DNA from: Zopfochytrium polystomum
Taxonomy: Eukaryota; Chytridiomycota; Chytridiomycetes; Chytridiales; Chytridiaceae
Direction of reading: 5' to 3'
NCBI GenBank assembly: GCA_025765615.1
Contig: JAIVFJ010000022.1
Span: 186,001 to 250,000 of the forward strand
DNA length: 64,000 bases
The notes under the pieces are model-generated. The model searched no databases and was not told the origin of the DNA. It was given only the letters and a program-made list of their open reading frames with translations. Shown piece by piece: positions 46,195-58,543 of the stretch. A program made the translations under genes and the position numbers. How positions within the stretch are numbered: position 1 is the stretch's first letter; the number at the start of each line of letters is the position of its first letter.

Positions 46195-48924
46195 ATGTCT
46201 CGATCGCACAGGTCGAAAGTGAGATCGCTTTGTTTGAAGCACTTTCGATTGGACAACATTGGGTTCCTGAGCGATCAAACTTTCCAATCTCAGCTGTCGG
46301 AGGCTGAGCAATTTGCTCGCGCTCTTGGATCCTCGAACATAACATCCGTCGGCAACTATGCAATCGGAAAGACTGTCGGTGAAGGTACGAGCCTGTTCAT
46401 ATCAGTAACTAGGTCAAAACGACTCACGATGGAACCAAAGGGAGTTTCGGGAAAGTTAAGCTGGGTATTCATAAGCTGACGGGTCAAGAAGTGAGTCGGA
46501 TCTCGGAACAGAGTGATCGGTTCCCGTTGTTTATTAACCCCGCCAATTAGGTCGCGATAAAAGTCGTGGACAAGATGCACGCGCCATCAGTAGTGCGGGA
46601 GGTTCGTTCAACGACCCTTGTTGCTGTTCGAAGGAGTTCTGATCTTTCAAAAGATTGAGACGTGGCGGTATCTTCACCACCCGAACATCGCGCAGCTCTA
46701 CGAAGTCTTAACGACCGAGTCGAAAATCTACATGGTCACGGAGTACTGTCCGGGAGGCGAAGCTTTCGACTACATTTGCTCCCAAGGCCGACTTGACGAT
46801 CGAGCAGCCGAGACGCGAAGAATCTTTCGCCAGGTGGTGGATGCGGTTGGTTACTGCCACACGAAAAACTTCGTCCACCGGTATGGATCTGCGAGCACAA
46901 CGCTCTCTTTGACTCATTCGACTCTGTGCAGAGATTTGAAACTGGAAAACATCCTTCTGACCGAGGAATTGCAAGTGAAAGTGATCGATTTCGGCTTTAC
47001 ACGGCAATACAACGAGAAGAAGCTCCTTGATACGTATTGTGGTTCTAGTGCCTACGCTGCTCCAGGTGAGGGAAACCATATATGGTCGGAATGAGCTTAC
47101 ATGGGAAAACAGAAATGATTTCAGGAAAGAAATACTCTGGGCCGGAGGCAGACATTTGGTCGCTGGGTACGAAAGCAGAAACATTTAATGAAGTGCAATG
47201 TATTAAATTGTTTACAGGAGTCATACTGTACACTCTTGTCTGCGGTTATCTTCCTTTTGATGACGAGAACGACATTGTTGTTCACAAAAAGATTACAGAC
47301 CTCGATTACGAATTTCCCAGCTTTCTTAACCCCTGTGAGTATGCCACCTGATTCTCCCGGTTCTGGCCCTATTCTAAGCAATGATTCCACAGTAACTATT
47401 GACTTAATATCAAGAATATTGGTCCTCAACGCATCCGAACGTGTCTCAATCAATGATATACTGTCCCATCCATGGTTTCGGGATGATGATGACCCAACGG
47501 CCGAGCTGCCCTCGACCTCTCTTCGGGGTCCACTGGGCTCCACGCCAGAGGAGGCACACGTCGTATCCCACCTTGAGGCCTTGGGAATGGATGTTAGCGG
47601 CATCTTATCGAGCGTCCATGCGCATGCTTGCGATCAGGCCTCCGCGCTTTGGTATTTGCTTTTACAAAAGTACAAGGCTCCATCATCAGGCGACTCCATT
47701 TCGCAGGGTCCTTCACCATCAAACCTCAGTAATCCCTCTCCCTCGCGCTCTCGCGAAAGAGCCGCAACATCTCCAGTCTCTTTGGAAGCCACATCACCCT
47801 CACCAACATTTATTGACCAATATCCACCGACACCCACGTCAACTCCATCGCCACCACCAACAACGATGCCATTAAATGCGGTGAAACAATTGGTTCCCAT
47901 GGAGCAGTACCTAGCCAACGCACGCCGCCGGAAATCGATGCCCGGTGATGTTGGTTCCTTCTCCACGACAACCTCAGCCCGAGCAGTTCAGCAAATGGCA
48001 ATCGGGCGAACGGCATCGCCGCTGCCTCCATCTGTAATGCCACCCGCTTTGACTGTCCGACTCAGAGGGGATGTTGCGGCCGGAGGAACCGTCATTGCAC
48101 ACGTGGGGCCATCCGTGTCCCCTGGGAACGAGTCCTTCCCGGGATCTCGGACCGGGAGTCCAAGCCGATACAGTCCCGCCCACGTTTCGCCCGTTTCGCC
48201 AACCGGCGTAAGCGGCGGTCGACGAGCCGTCATGATGGAGGCGATGCGGTCGGCCAACGCGTCGCCTTCAGAAGACAGCACCGCGCCCACCCAGCGGGGC
48301 TCCCTCCTCGGAGACTCGTCGTTCACCAGCACCCGGCGGGGCGCGAGCGTGCTCGTGAAATTCGGCCGCCGCGCCGCCGGCGGCGGGGCCCCCGCACCCT
48401 CCCCCACCGCCGCCGTCAACTACAACAGCTTTTCCGAAGTCGTCCGCCGCCCCAGCTACGTCGCCGACGACGCCGCCGCCGCCTCGCGCCGCGACGACGC
48501 GTCCCCGGGCGAACCCCTCCTGCCGCCGCTGCCGCCCTCCCCCAGCTCCGGCGACGCCCTCTCGACGCCGTCGAGCTCCCCGCCGTCGTCGTTGGTGCCA
48601 AAGGGCTTTGGCAAGGCGCGCTCCAGCGGGTCGATGGGCCGGCTGAACCTGTCCACCAGCCGCTCCATCATCGAGGAGTCCGAGGGCGAGGAGGAGTCGA
48701 GCTTTTCGTCGCTCGCGAGGGGCCGGTCCGGCGCGGCGGGCGGCGGCGGCGGCAGCGCCGCCGAGTCGTCAAGTCGGGAGAGCAGCGCGGGCTCGTCGGC
48801 GGGGGGCGTTAAGGCCGCGTCGCTGTTTGGGGGCGGGTACCGATCGCGTCCCGGGTCGGGGAAAGTCAGCAGATCTGTGCTCGGAAGATCGTCGCCTTTG
48901 GATCGAAACGCTGACAACGCGTGA
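46195..48924 (+). CDS. CAMK/AMPK-related serine/threonine protein kinase
   Basis: Exons are 46195-46384, 46441-46490, 46551-46601, 46654-46880, 46932-47065, 47113-47166, 47218-47334 and 47393-48924, giving 784 residues. The kinase core is complete: GEGSFGKV, VAIKVVDK, HRDLKLEN, DFGFTRQY, CGSSAYAAPEM, GPEADIWSLG and HPWF. The acceptor at 47112 (AAAACAG) is chosen because it restores the APE motif; a later AG would lose it. After the kinase comes a UBA-like or associated segment (VHAHACDQASALWYLLLQKYK), a pattern seen in fungal relatives of yeast YPL150W and animal HUNK/MARK kinases. The last 400 residues are Ser/Pro-rich and likely disordered. Introns are only 47-60 nt. Start at 46195 is the first ATG in frame. 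Confidence 0.88.
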
Positions 48925-50011
48925 GGCCGCTCCTATGCTCCTATGGGACTGAACGAGTGGCGTTGCTTTTGAGCGTCCATTCGGATTCTATGCTTGGTCG
49001 GTCGCATTGGAAGAGATTATGTTCAAACAAATACGGAAACTTCGACCAGGGCCGTTCTCCTTTCCTGTTCTCTCTCTTTTTTCCCTCTACACCTCCCTTG
49101 TATCGCTCCTGCCTTCTACTTTTCTCGTTTTTTTTTCTGTGTTTTGCTTCATATATAAGCAGGGAGTCATGGATTTCCTTTGCTTGCTATTTTTTTTTAT
49201 AAGAATGCACATGCGTGTCGTTTCATTCAAATAGATTGTTGTTAGTTTCCATGCGATTTCCTTTTGTTCTTCGCGACAGCTCGTCAGACCGAGCGATTGA
49301 GGAATTATAACGAAGCTCGGACTGGCAAGCCTTTGATAATCTCAAGAGTAATTTTGACCCTGCTACATGAGTAACAAATGAGGAGTGTTGAGACCTCATC
49401 GAGGTTTTCAGAATCCTTCTCGTGTCTTACTTGTTGGCCTGCGAGTCTCACCACCTTCGGTGTTCATATGCATAGCCGCTGTGAGGGGCGGTGGCTGTGT
49501 GTCAGCGAAGCTGTCAAGTCGTCAACGATTATCGACAGCAACACACGGACGCTGCCAAGAGTTTCATAATTTCCCATCAGTATTACTAAACCATTTGTTC
49601 TACTACTGCAAAAAGCAACTGCAACCCTCGTGCGAAATCTCAAGTTGTCACTGTTTGTGTAAATTCATACGCAATGGTAGTTCCAGCTAACATTATCATA
49701 CGACTTCGTTCATGGACTACAAATGTTAGAGATGCTGCACAAAATACAATCATGCTAAGCATCATGTAAACATGATGCTTCAATAGTGATTATGTCCTTG
49801 AAACACTTCTCAGTTAGTGTAGGTGTTAATGAATGAGGAGGTTGAACATAGCGAAAAAGCGACCGACGGAGGTTGCGCAATGATTCACTCGCCTACCACG
49901 GAAAGGGAGGGCACAGGGTTTAGCGGGATACCGCCGCAACCCAGCACGGCAGGATCACAAGAGGTGGACGTGTGGGAACCTGTGGCGTGGTGTGTGTTTG
50001 TGCTTGTGTGC

Positions 50012-50047
<36 letters not shown>

Positions 50048-50084
50048 GGGGGTCCCTCCCTCACCTTTGGAGGAAAACGATTTG
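48925..50084 (+). other. Intergenic region
   Basis: AT-richer flank of the kinase gene with pyrimidine tracts near 49060-49200 and a (GT)n run at 50003-50045. No gene supported. Confidence 0.5.
50003..50045 (+). repeat. (GT)n microsatellite
   Basis: About 40 nt of nearly pure GT. Confidence 0.9.
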
Positions 50085-50763
50085 CTTTCTCTCCAGTATA
50101 TACTGCAGTGCAAAACACTTTAGACAGCTTGACAAGGGCGAGCAGCCTATAAAACTCCATCATTGATTGGAAAATAGGTGAGTTTCTTCGAAATCGTCTC
50201 TCCGGGAACCGAGGATTTCGTTCCAAAGGAGAGACCTTTTTCCCATCTTCCACCTCTTCACCGTCCTCAAAGTGTCCTTGTAGCTCTGCCCCAGATACCG
50301 GCGGCGACAAGGACGAAGTGTATACAATAGAATCATCGGGGGTCCTGTTCACCTTTGCCTCGATCAGGTCCTCGAGCCAGTGGAGCGCGGGCCAAAACGC
50401 CCGGAATCGCCTCAAGCTAGAGCGTTCGCCGCCGCCGCTGTCAGCGCCAAAAAAAGTTCTCAATGGGCCGTGCCGCGGATTTGAGGTCGTATTGCAGCAA
50501 CATCCGCAGCCACCGGTCAAACATCTCAGCGTTTGTCCGCGGGTCCTCACGCTCGAACTGCCGCCGCGCACGCTCAAGTCTAACGTGCAACATCCCACGG
50601 CCAGGTCCAGCTTGCAAAAGTCCTCGCACTCGGCAAAGTACCGCACCGTCTCGCGCCAGCGCCACAGCTCGCTGAAACGGCTGCCCCTAGGCTTACTTTT
50701 TGAGTCGTTGCGAAATCCCTCGTTTTGGTAAGCATCGGCACAACTGCCCGTGAAAGATCTCAC
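50085..50763 (-). pseudogene. Decayed gene of unknown family, copy A
   Basis: On the minus strand protein-like sequence runs from RWRETVRYFAECEDFCKLDLAVGC in one frame into RRQFEREDPRTNAEMFDRWL in another and then back (FRAFWPALHWLEDLIEAKV, SPIFQSMMEFYRLLALVKL). This indicates one or two indels. I do not recognise the family. Part of it (about 50105-50335) is repeated at 52090-52300, so it belongs to a multi-copy sequence. Confidence 0.4.
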
Positions 50764-51576
50764 AACTAATGTAAGATGTAATTGTTATATTAGGGGGAAA
50801 AAAAGGCCCACCGCATTTTCCGGTGCAGCGGCGGCTGGTAGCACATGTTGCACCACATGCTCCCGCCATCCTGAGGAGTCCTGAGTGGTTAGTCGCCTTT
50901 TTGGCGGTGAATCCAATACGTCAGTGGAGGCAGCTCCATTTCAACAAGTCAGCGAGCAATATGCTGCCCCGGTAATCCAAAGGATTTGGCCGCGTCAAGT
51001 TCTTCTGGGCACAGGCTGCCGAGAAAGGACTGAGGAGCACCTCGAGCAAGATGGGGGGGAACCTTCGTTGTGGGACCAGGATTGTGGGTGTAGTGGGATG
51101 ACGTGGTTTTTCGTTTCTGATGATGATCCGTTGAGCCACCCCCGACACAACATAAGGGAAGCAAAGAAAGGGGAAAAAGTAAGGCGTGGTGAAAACTTGG
51201 CAGCGAGGAGTGCTCGGAGCTGAGGCCGCCGTCGCCTGGCGCTCCATACTACCGAAATGCCAAAATCGACTCAATTTTCTTTAAAGCGTGACGCTTCGAC
51301 GCAGCTGGTATATTGAACAGAAAAATAGGCTTGACGGGTGTGAAATTTCAAGCGAAAATCGCCCTATTAGACCCATGGTCCGTCGAATTCTCTGCGTGCA
51401 AGCTCTCCAACAGCGGTAAGGTACAAATGTTCGCAACTTTCTGTGTGTAGCTTTTACCCTTGTGTCAGACGAAATGGCTGACAATTTGCGGACATACTGT
51501 ATGTCAGACGTATTTATAGCATTTGCTCAAATCGATCTATTCCAAGAACAGTCTCGACTTGAAATAGCAGCAACGC

Positions 51577-51617
<41 letters not shown>

Positions 51618-52069
51618 AACCTGTGTGGATCGCAGACACCCACTTTGACATATGCTTCTCCTCTTAAGGTTTCCTATTTGACGGAAGTAGTACATCAATC
51701 GAATGAAAATTTCCCAATCTCCTCCATTGTCGAGATCCGGTGGCGTTCATTTACTACCACATCACTTCAATGAATGGATGCGGTTTCCATTACCAGAAAG
51801 ACTTGAAAGAGGTTTAAGCCAGCCATTTCAGGCTTTGAATCTTTCGCGCACACCCCGGTAGTCAGCGAGACTCTTGACGCTCCGCAAAGTCAGCATTTCG
51901 GTTCATAAGGACCTGTGTGTGAAGCACTGGCTGGTGGGAGGAAAAAAAAAAAAAATTAAAAAAACCAATGAATCACTTCCATATTGAGGGAAATCGAGAG
52001 GTTGAAGAGTAAGAACCAATGTCCGCTGTGTGGAAGCTTTTTTCTTTCGTTCTTTTTTGGGCTTGTGGA
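50764..52069 (+). other. Intergenic region
   Basis: No gene supported. Contains an A run of about 35 nt at 51580-51615 and another near 51945. Confidence 0.5.
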
Positions 52070-52300
52070 AAGCGAACGTGCGCTGGTGCTTTGAAACACT
52101 TAAGGCACAGATCACCAAGGGCAAGCAGCTTCTAAATCTCCACTGAAAGAAAAGAGGCGAGTTTCTTCGAAGGAGTCTCGTGTTGTGTTCGGAAGGAGGG
52201 ATCTTTTTTTCATCCTCCACCGCTTCACCGTCCTCAAGTGTTCCTGCAGCTCCGCTGCAAATGCTGGCGGCGCGACGAAGGGTATACACTACTGGGACCT
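52070..52300 (-). pseudogene. Decayed fragment related to copy A
   Basis: Shares with 50105-50335 the order GAGTTTCTTCGAA, a CATCYTCCACC block and CTTCACCGTCCTCAA, plus a GTATACA near the end. Frames are broken. It lies just beyond the 3' end of CCT2. Confidence 0.5.
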
Positions 52301-52450
52301 TGGCCTGAAGTATATGATGTTGATTGAGATGGACGATGGTTCGGTTGACGAGTCTTTTTATTTCTTTCTATCCCTCGAAGCAATTGACACATTGGTCGTG
52401 ATTGCGCTACACCCTTGCGCGCGACTACACCCAACATCGTCACAATCCAG

Positions 52451-54694
52451 TTACTCGCGCGTTCTCTGCCTGCAGTGAAAACAATTTTCGAAGGTGGAAT
52501 TAGAACGTGCGCTGCAATTCGGGGGAGAAAAAATTGCCTTAAAACTCACCTTGGAGCCGCCCGAATGATGTAGTCCACCCGGAGAATCATCTCTGCCGCC
52601 TCCGATGCTGACAACAGTACTTGCCGCTTCAGTTTGAAAGATTCGGTGATGCCAAGTTCCCGAACATCTGCGACGGTGCCTTCATACATATTGAGACCAT
52701 ACGTACTCTTTCCATCGTTATGCGCAGCGCGCAGCTGGGCCACCAGATCAGAGCTGTCGTACCCGGCATTGTCGGCCAAAATTGTGGGGAGCTACGGTGA
52801 AAAATTTGGTGAGATTACCCCAGACTCATACGGTCAATTCACCTGGCGAAGCGCGCGACCAAAAGCCTCGACTGCCAGAGCTTTCTTGCCCGGGGTGACA
52901 ACGGCGATTTCATCCACCGCTTTCGCCATCAGGACCTCGGAGCAACCTCCGCCAAGGACAGTCCGTGGCTCCGCAACTGTTTGGGAGAGGACACATAGGG
53001 CATCGTGCAAAGATCGCTCGGCCTCATCAAGCAGCTGACCGGTAGCGCCGCGAAGCACGACAGTGCACGCCTCCCCAGCTGCGACTCCACTGAACTTGAT
53101 CAAACGATCCTCACCAATAATGATCTCTTCGATAAGATCGCAGTGGCCGAGCTTAAAAAGCTCGGGGTGGTCGAACGTTGACGCGATATCACTGCCCGTA
53201 ACAAGCGCCAGTCGTTCCACACCCTCGAAGTCTGCATGTTCGATAGCCATAATTCCAGCATCCGCAAACAGCTGCTCCGGGTAGTTGTAAATTAGTTGGC
53301 GGTTGACAAAGCTGCAACAGGTTCATTAATCCAAAGCGGTTCACTGCGAATGTCAAATGAAAGGCACGTACCAGTTGATTCCGTGGGCTTTGATTTTCTC
53401 CACCTTTTGTTTCATCTTTTCCCGCTCAGCGCGCTCCAGTTCGGCTAGCTTCCCTGTCGCATCGACCCGCACCCGCGCCCCGAAAATCTTGATTTTGTCG
53501 GTATCCATCGCTGTGTTGTGAAGCAATTAAGCCTCGTCAAGACAGTGAAAAAGGAAAGGGCACTTACGGGTATTCGCAATCATAATCTTGACATTTTCCA
53601 TTCGCTTCGGCTGGTTGACGCCAATCTTCTTATCCAGGATAAAACCCTCACCGAGGTAAGAATCTGAAAGCTTTCCACCAGACTTCTTAATAATTTGAAT
53701 GTGCTCGAGAGACGTTTTGCCCTGCGGCAAAGCGATAACAAAAGTCAGTAAATTCGACGCACAAACCGCAAAAGTGTATGGACCAAAGCCCATACCTTTA
53801 GCCGCAATACAGCATCAACGGCAAGCTTGGCAAAATGCTCCTTGTCCTGAGACAGGACTTTTGAGCTCAGCGTCGTCTTGGCAATGTTGATGAGATCTTT
53901 TCTGAAAAGATGCGCGTCGGAGCTGTGGTCGACAGCAGCGGCCTCCAGCGCCTTGTATGCAGCCGCCGACGCGATACGGAAACCCTCGATGATGGTCTGA
54001 GGGTGGATCTTTTGAGCGACCAGCCTTTCGGCCTCGCGAAGCAGCTCCGCCGCCAGGACGCAAACAGAAGTTGTACCGTCGCCGACTTCGTCATCTTGGA
54101 CTTTGGAGATGTTGACCAGGACTTTGGCGGCGGCATTGTCGAGGGCAATAGACTTAAGGATTGTTGCGCCGTCGTTTGTGACGACGACGGAGCCCCGCTC
54201 GCTCATGGATTGGAGGATTTTGTCCTAAAAACGTACCATCGATCGGTCGGTTGGTCGATGTCGTGTTGCCATGCACTCACCATTCCTTTCGGTCCGAGCG
54301 TACTCTTGACCAGATCGCCCACGGCGATGGCTCCAACGAAGGATGCCTACGCGTCTATGATTGAGCCTTTCGTTGAGGAAAGGTGAATGGAGATCTTACT
54401 CACCAGTCGCGCATTTTCGGACCTCTCCTCAGATCCACCCTCTTTGAAGATGGAAACAGGTCCCAATCCAGACTGTGTTTAAAAACGTGGGAAGTGCTTA
54501 GCATCAAGACAGATCGCACAATCGGCGTAGGCCTCCGAGCATCGATGCATCGTAGTATGCGGCTGCTTCGTTGCTGAGGCTATCCGAGTCGCCGTTCGCC
54601 GCCAGGGTATTGGCTGACTGACGCAGCACGCAGCTGCAGGTCGAAGGGGGGGGAAGGGGGGACGGCAGTTCGCGTCGTCCTTTTCGCTCACCAT
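52451..54694 (-). CDS. CCT2: Chaperonin CCT/TRiC subunit beta
   Basis: One of eight subunits of the cytosolic ring that folds actin and tubulin with ATP. Exons in order: 54694-54692, 54472-54404, 54346-54281, 54224-53796, 53721-53568, 53510-53372, 53311-52843, 52791-52550 and 52469-52451, giving 529 residues (family about 530). Signature blocks: [38 protein letters not shown] (nucleotide binding and catalytic Asp), [27 protein letters not shown]-type [29 protein letters not shown] and [28 protein letters not shown] and NQPKR are beta-subunit features. The first exon, the ATG alone before a GTGAGC donor, is inferred from position and frame. Confidence 0.93.
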
Positions 54695-55699
54695 GCTCCC
54701 GATTCCAGCTAGTTTCTTCTTGTGCCCTTGTCATGGCGTCTGGCGGTGAAATCCACGCCGCAAACCGATGGCGATCATTTTTACCTACCACCGCGAGCAT
54801 CAACGCGCCTCGGCCACCATCACACAGAAACTGGCGCCAGCAGGCGATCAATGCCGACAGTAGCAGCCGCAATCTGCCAACTCGTCCCGGCATATGACAC
54901 GAAATCATGCAGCATTACCACTGCTGGTACCATCGAACACTTGTGCTCTGCCCGTCCGGCAGGGCCGTCGGCCGTTATTGAGACGGAGTCGATCACGTTG
55001 ACGCTGACGGCGGCGCTTACGCGCATACCAAGCGGGACGGTGAGAGGTGCGGGGCGTCGGAGTCGGCAGCAGCGGCGTGACTGAGGGTCGGTGTACGACG
55101 CCCGACACGGCGTCGCGCCGCATTGTCGACGTCCTAATCTCTGTTCTCCTCCTCCTGCGCTTTTTGGCGAGGCAGAGTGCCAGCCAGCAACATCATTCGT
55201 TTGTTCTTGACTTTTTGCCCCTCTCTTCAGCAAAACATGAGAACACGCGTTGGCAGGGTCTTGGGGAATAGGGGCGTCTTCACGGCCTTCACTCTCAAGA
55301 AGTACTATAAGCTATTCTTGATGATCTATTTTGTTGCTTCTTGGTACTATACGAAGGCAATCAATAGTGGGACAACGTGTTGTTGGAGGGAACGGGGTTG
55401 GATCTCTCTTTTCTTTTTTTTTCTTTTTTTTTTTTTTTGTTGGGTGCCACCCGGGCAAACGCCAACACGAGCCCGACCAGTACATCACGCGAAACTCGAC
55501 ATGCCCGTAGGCAGGTGGCAGGTGAAGGTGCCTGTAAAACCCCAAGTCGGGGGGACCGAATTGGGGCTGTTACAACCAATTTTAAGTTCGCGGCGGGCCA
55601 AATGGGCGGCATAACTCGGAGCTGCAGCACCGTGGGTTCACTTTCGCAAGGCGTGACATTTCTGCCTCGCTAAAAAATAGATTACACCGAATCCCGGAA
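54695..55699 (+). other. Region between CCT2 and the membrane protein gene
   Basis: GC-rich left half with overlapping frames on both strands, none with a recognisable domain; right half with T runs (55395-55440). Promoter of CCT2 is expected here. Confidence 0.4.
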
Positions 55700-56595
55700 A
55701 TGTCAGCGATCGACAGCAACGTGGTCTGGTCCCTCCAGCAGGTCTCCGCCAGCACCTTTGATGATACCTCGAACGACTGCATCGGCAGCCGCTGCAAGCC
55801 CAGCATGGCTGTCGACGACGGCTACACGAACCTTGCCGACGACTTGACCGTCTGGCAGTCTCAACCAGGTGTGTGTAATCAAAGTCACCCACCCACCCGC
55901 GCCCCATAAATCTCCACAACGAACGCGCGATAACTATTCCCCTCAAGATCCCCTCTGCCGTGACCAATGGCTGTCGTTCGACTGGAGCCAGCGCGGAACG
56001 TTCACGGTCAGCAGCTTCCTAATTCAGTTCGGCCCAGCGTATGGCAACGTGACGAGCCTACCTGACGTGCGGGCCAGCATCGTGAACGAAGGGTGGTCGG
56101 GACTCGCGATTGCTTGCAACACGAGTTACGTCGCGGACACGGCCATCACGGTCAAGCAGCACCAGTGCGCGTTCGTCGACGCGGCGAGGTCGAGGTACTT
56201 GCTGGGGATGAATTTGTCGTTTCATTTGGTCCCGCCGGCGGTCAATAAGACGTGTTTTATTAACGTTGCGGAGGTGAGAAGAGAGGGCTCCTTTTTGGGA
56301 CTCTTCGACGATTCAATGATCTCACTAAATAACAAAAAAAAAAAAAAACCAAAAACCAAATTCACAGGTGATCGTCATGGGCAGCCCGTCGTACCCATGG
56401 TGGAACCCGTTCAACGGCCTAACCCTCTCACCGGGCGCGATCGCGGCCATCGTTGTTGTCCCGACGGTCATCATCATACCGATCATTGTGTTGCTGGTGA
56501 TCCGCGCACGGAACCTGGAGAAGCGGAGGCAGCGAAACAGCATTGCCAGGAACGCTGCCAACCGCGCGTCGCGGGGGGCAAACGAGCCGGTCTGA
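55700..56595 (+). CDS. Small single-pass membrane protein of unknown function
   Basis: Exons 55700-55868, 55948-56273 and 56368-56595 join to 240 residues. The first 180 residues contain Trp, several Cys and potential N-glycosylation sites (NVTS, NTSY, NLSF, NKTC), typical of an extracellular domain. They are followed by one membrane helix (AIAAIVVVPTVIIIPIIVLLV) and a basic tail (RARNLEKRRQRN). No signal peptide is seen after the ATG used, so an additional 5' exon is likely. No family recognised. The second intron has an A run just before its acceptor. Confidence 0.65.
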
Positions 56596-56949
56596 GAGCG
56601 AGGAGAAGAAATAGGCGGGGTCTCATAAATCATTCTATTTCTTCTTTTTTTTTATTTTTTTTTTTATTCTCTTCACTCCGCTCTCATCATCTCATCAGCG
56701 TTGGGACTGTTGGCGGCATTTTGATGGATTGAACAAAGGAGGGGGGTGGAAAGCGCGTTCGTGGTGGTTGCCAACAAGAGTGTGACCCACTTTGTGAATA
56801 ACAAAAAAAAAACACAAGCAAAGCACGCGAAAAGGATGGGTGGATTTTGGTGGAGCGAAAATGAAAGAGAAAGGGCAAGCAAAGAAACCAACCAACTAAC
56901 CAACTAACCGACACAAAGGAGCAAAAACAAATGGAAAAGGGGTGAATTT
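56596..56949 (+). other. Convergent 3' flanks
   Basis: T-rich tracts and tandem CAACTAAC units near 56890-56910 between two genes that converge; no gene seen. Confidence 0.5.
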
Positions 56950-58497
56950 TCACTCCGACAAGACCGCGCCGCCTGCGTCCATCAGGTGCGGCAGCTGCAC
57001 GTCTTTCGGGATCAAGACCTCGTTGATCGTGTGGATCACGCCGTTGCTGGCAAGGCCGTCCGTCACCCAGACGCGCGCCTGTCCGTGGTTGATGCTGAAG
57101 ATGACCTTTGACGGCACGTTCTCGCCGCTCAAAACGTTTGCCGTCGGCTCCTTATTATGGCTGTGAAGAGGCGTGACTTCGATCGCGATCGACTCGTCGC
57201 CGTGCGCCGTGCCGAGCACGAGGTGGCGCTCTTCCATCATCCGAGGGCTGTACACGAGGCTCTCGGAGATCTTTTTTTGGGGGTGAAGGGGGTTTGGATT
57301 TGGACCTCCGTATCAGCAGATTAATAAGAATCTCGACGGCGAATCTCACATGGTATTTCAGTATCTTGATCAGGTCCTGCTCGCCCTGTTTGGAGAAGAG
57401 GTAGATCAAGTTCTGCATCCCCAAATGCTTCCTAAGAAATGTGCGTCAAGCATGTCTGCGCCCGTCCATGATTCCAATAAAGAGCTCTCTCACCAAGCCG
57501 TGTTGGTAGGAATAAACATCGTCAGCCCAGGTTTCTTTAAGGCACCTTCCAGCTCCAAACTGCAAATGGCAGTGTAGGCCGTCGAAAAAAGCGGCGCCAG
57601 CTCAAGGAGGACCACCAAGGCGTTGCGCGGTGGCAGCAACACGTGATTGATGCCGTAGATCATTCCTAAGAAACGAAGCGGTTCTTTAGCCGAAAGCGCG
57701 CCCGCTCAGCTGCACGACACCGACGTACCGTTTTGTGCTTCTTCGCTCAAATGTTTTTCGACGTGTACGTAAAAGTTCTGCAATCAGCAAGGTGGATTAG
57801 CAAACGGCACCTCGGACAGCTGGAGGTCCTCGTTTTCACCAGAAAAACTTCGTTTTTGGTCCGCACAATTCGAATCATCTGCGAATGCTTCTTCAAGTCT
57901 CTTTCGATGTGCTGTGTCGCAAGCAGCCTTCCTGCGTACATGTCCTTGTACGCAAGTCGCTCGTTCGGAACGACGTGGTATCGAATGAGCTGTTTGATCC
58001 CCACAATTGTTAAACACGAAAAAAACGTGCACCCAATTTTCGAAAAGAACCCCAACCTCCTTCATATCAAAGACCTGCCCCTCCGTTTCCTTCGCGTGTT
58101 GCTGGAAGGCCTCATTCGTCGGCACAAAGACGGTAACCTGCTGCCGCTCGAGCTCGTCGCGGAGTCCCTTTTCGCTCTCGACGATCTCGACAAACTTTGA
58201 AAAGACGTCGATTTGCTTGAGCCTTTCGACTGGGGGTATGGTGGGAGGGGGGAAGAGTTTCTTTTCAGCGCGCCCGGTTGCAAAACACGAAGTGTGGGCG
58301 TTTGGGAGAAGGTAAAAATGCAGGTTACACAGAGTCTCACAGACTGATCCTTCGCTTTTTGATGAGCCCGACGCGGCGAGGAGAAGGAGTTGGGAGGAGC
58401 AGACAGGCTCGTAGCAGGGAAGGGAAGCGCTCTTTGCGAGCATGGTGGCGGCGACGACGACGATGGCGCAAGAAAGAAGGGGAAGAGATCTGGTCAT
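56950..58497 (-). CDS. Secreted protein with two fasciclin (FAS1) domains
   Basis: FAS1 proteins act in cell adhesion or wall organisation. Seven exons: 58497-58341, 58229-58057, 57989-57840, 57777-57729, 57665-57494, 57431-57350 and 57270-56950, giving 367 residues. A signal peptide is clear (MTRSLPLLSCAIVVVAATML). Domain 1 has VFSKFVEIV, VTVFVPTNEAF, LIRYHVVP and NGMIYGINHVLLPP; domain 2 has STAYTAI, LTMFIPTNTAW, ILKYH and SNGVIHTINEVLIP. The apparent frame change after NEVFL is explained by a 66-nt intron with a GTGAAA donor. No GPI or membrane anchor follows the second domain. Confidence 0.85.
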
Positions 58498-58535
58498 GGC
58501 TTTTTCTCTGAATAGGTGGAGCTGCCCTCGCCGGC

Positions 58536-58543
58536 TTAATATA
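58536..58543 (-). promoter_or_regulatory. TATA-like box of the fasciclin gene
   Basis: TATATTAA on the minus strand, about 39 nt before the start codon. Confidence 0.4.

Noticed and set aside
47066..47125. Kinase apparently lacking the APE motif
   Set aside because: Using the acceptor at 47112 instead of 47124 restores AAPEM and keeps the phase.
54504..55233. Two minus-strand frames upstream of CCT2 as an additional gene
   Set aside because: GC-rich overlapping frames on both strands, no recognisable domain and no way to connect them by clear splice sites.
57727..57850. Apparent frameshift in the fasciclin gene after NEVFL
   Set aside because: An intron with donor GTGAAA and acceptor GATTGCAG (66 nt) joins the two FAS1 parts in frame.
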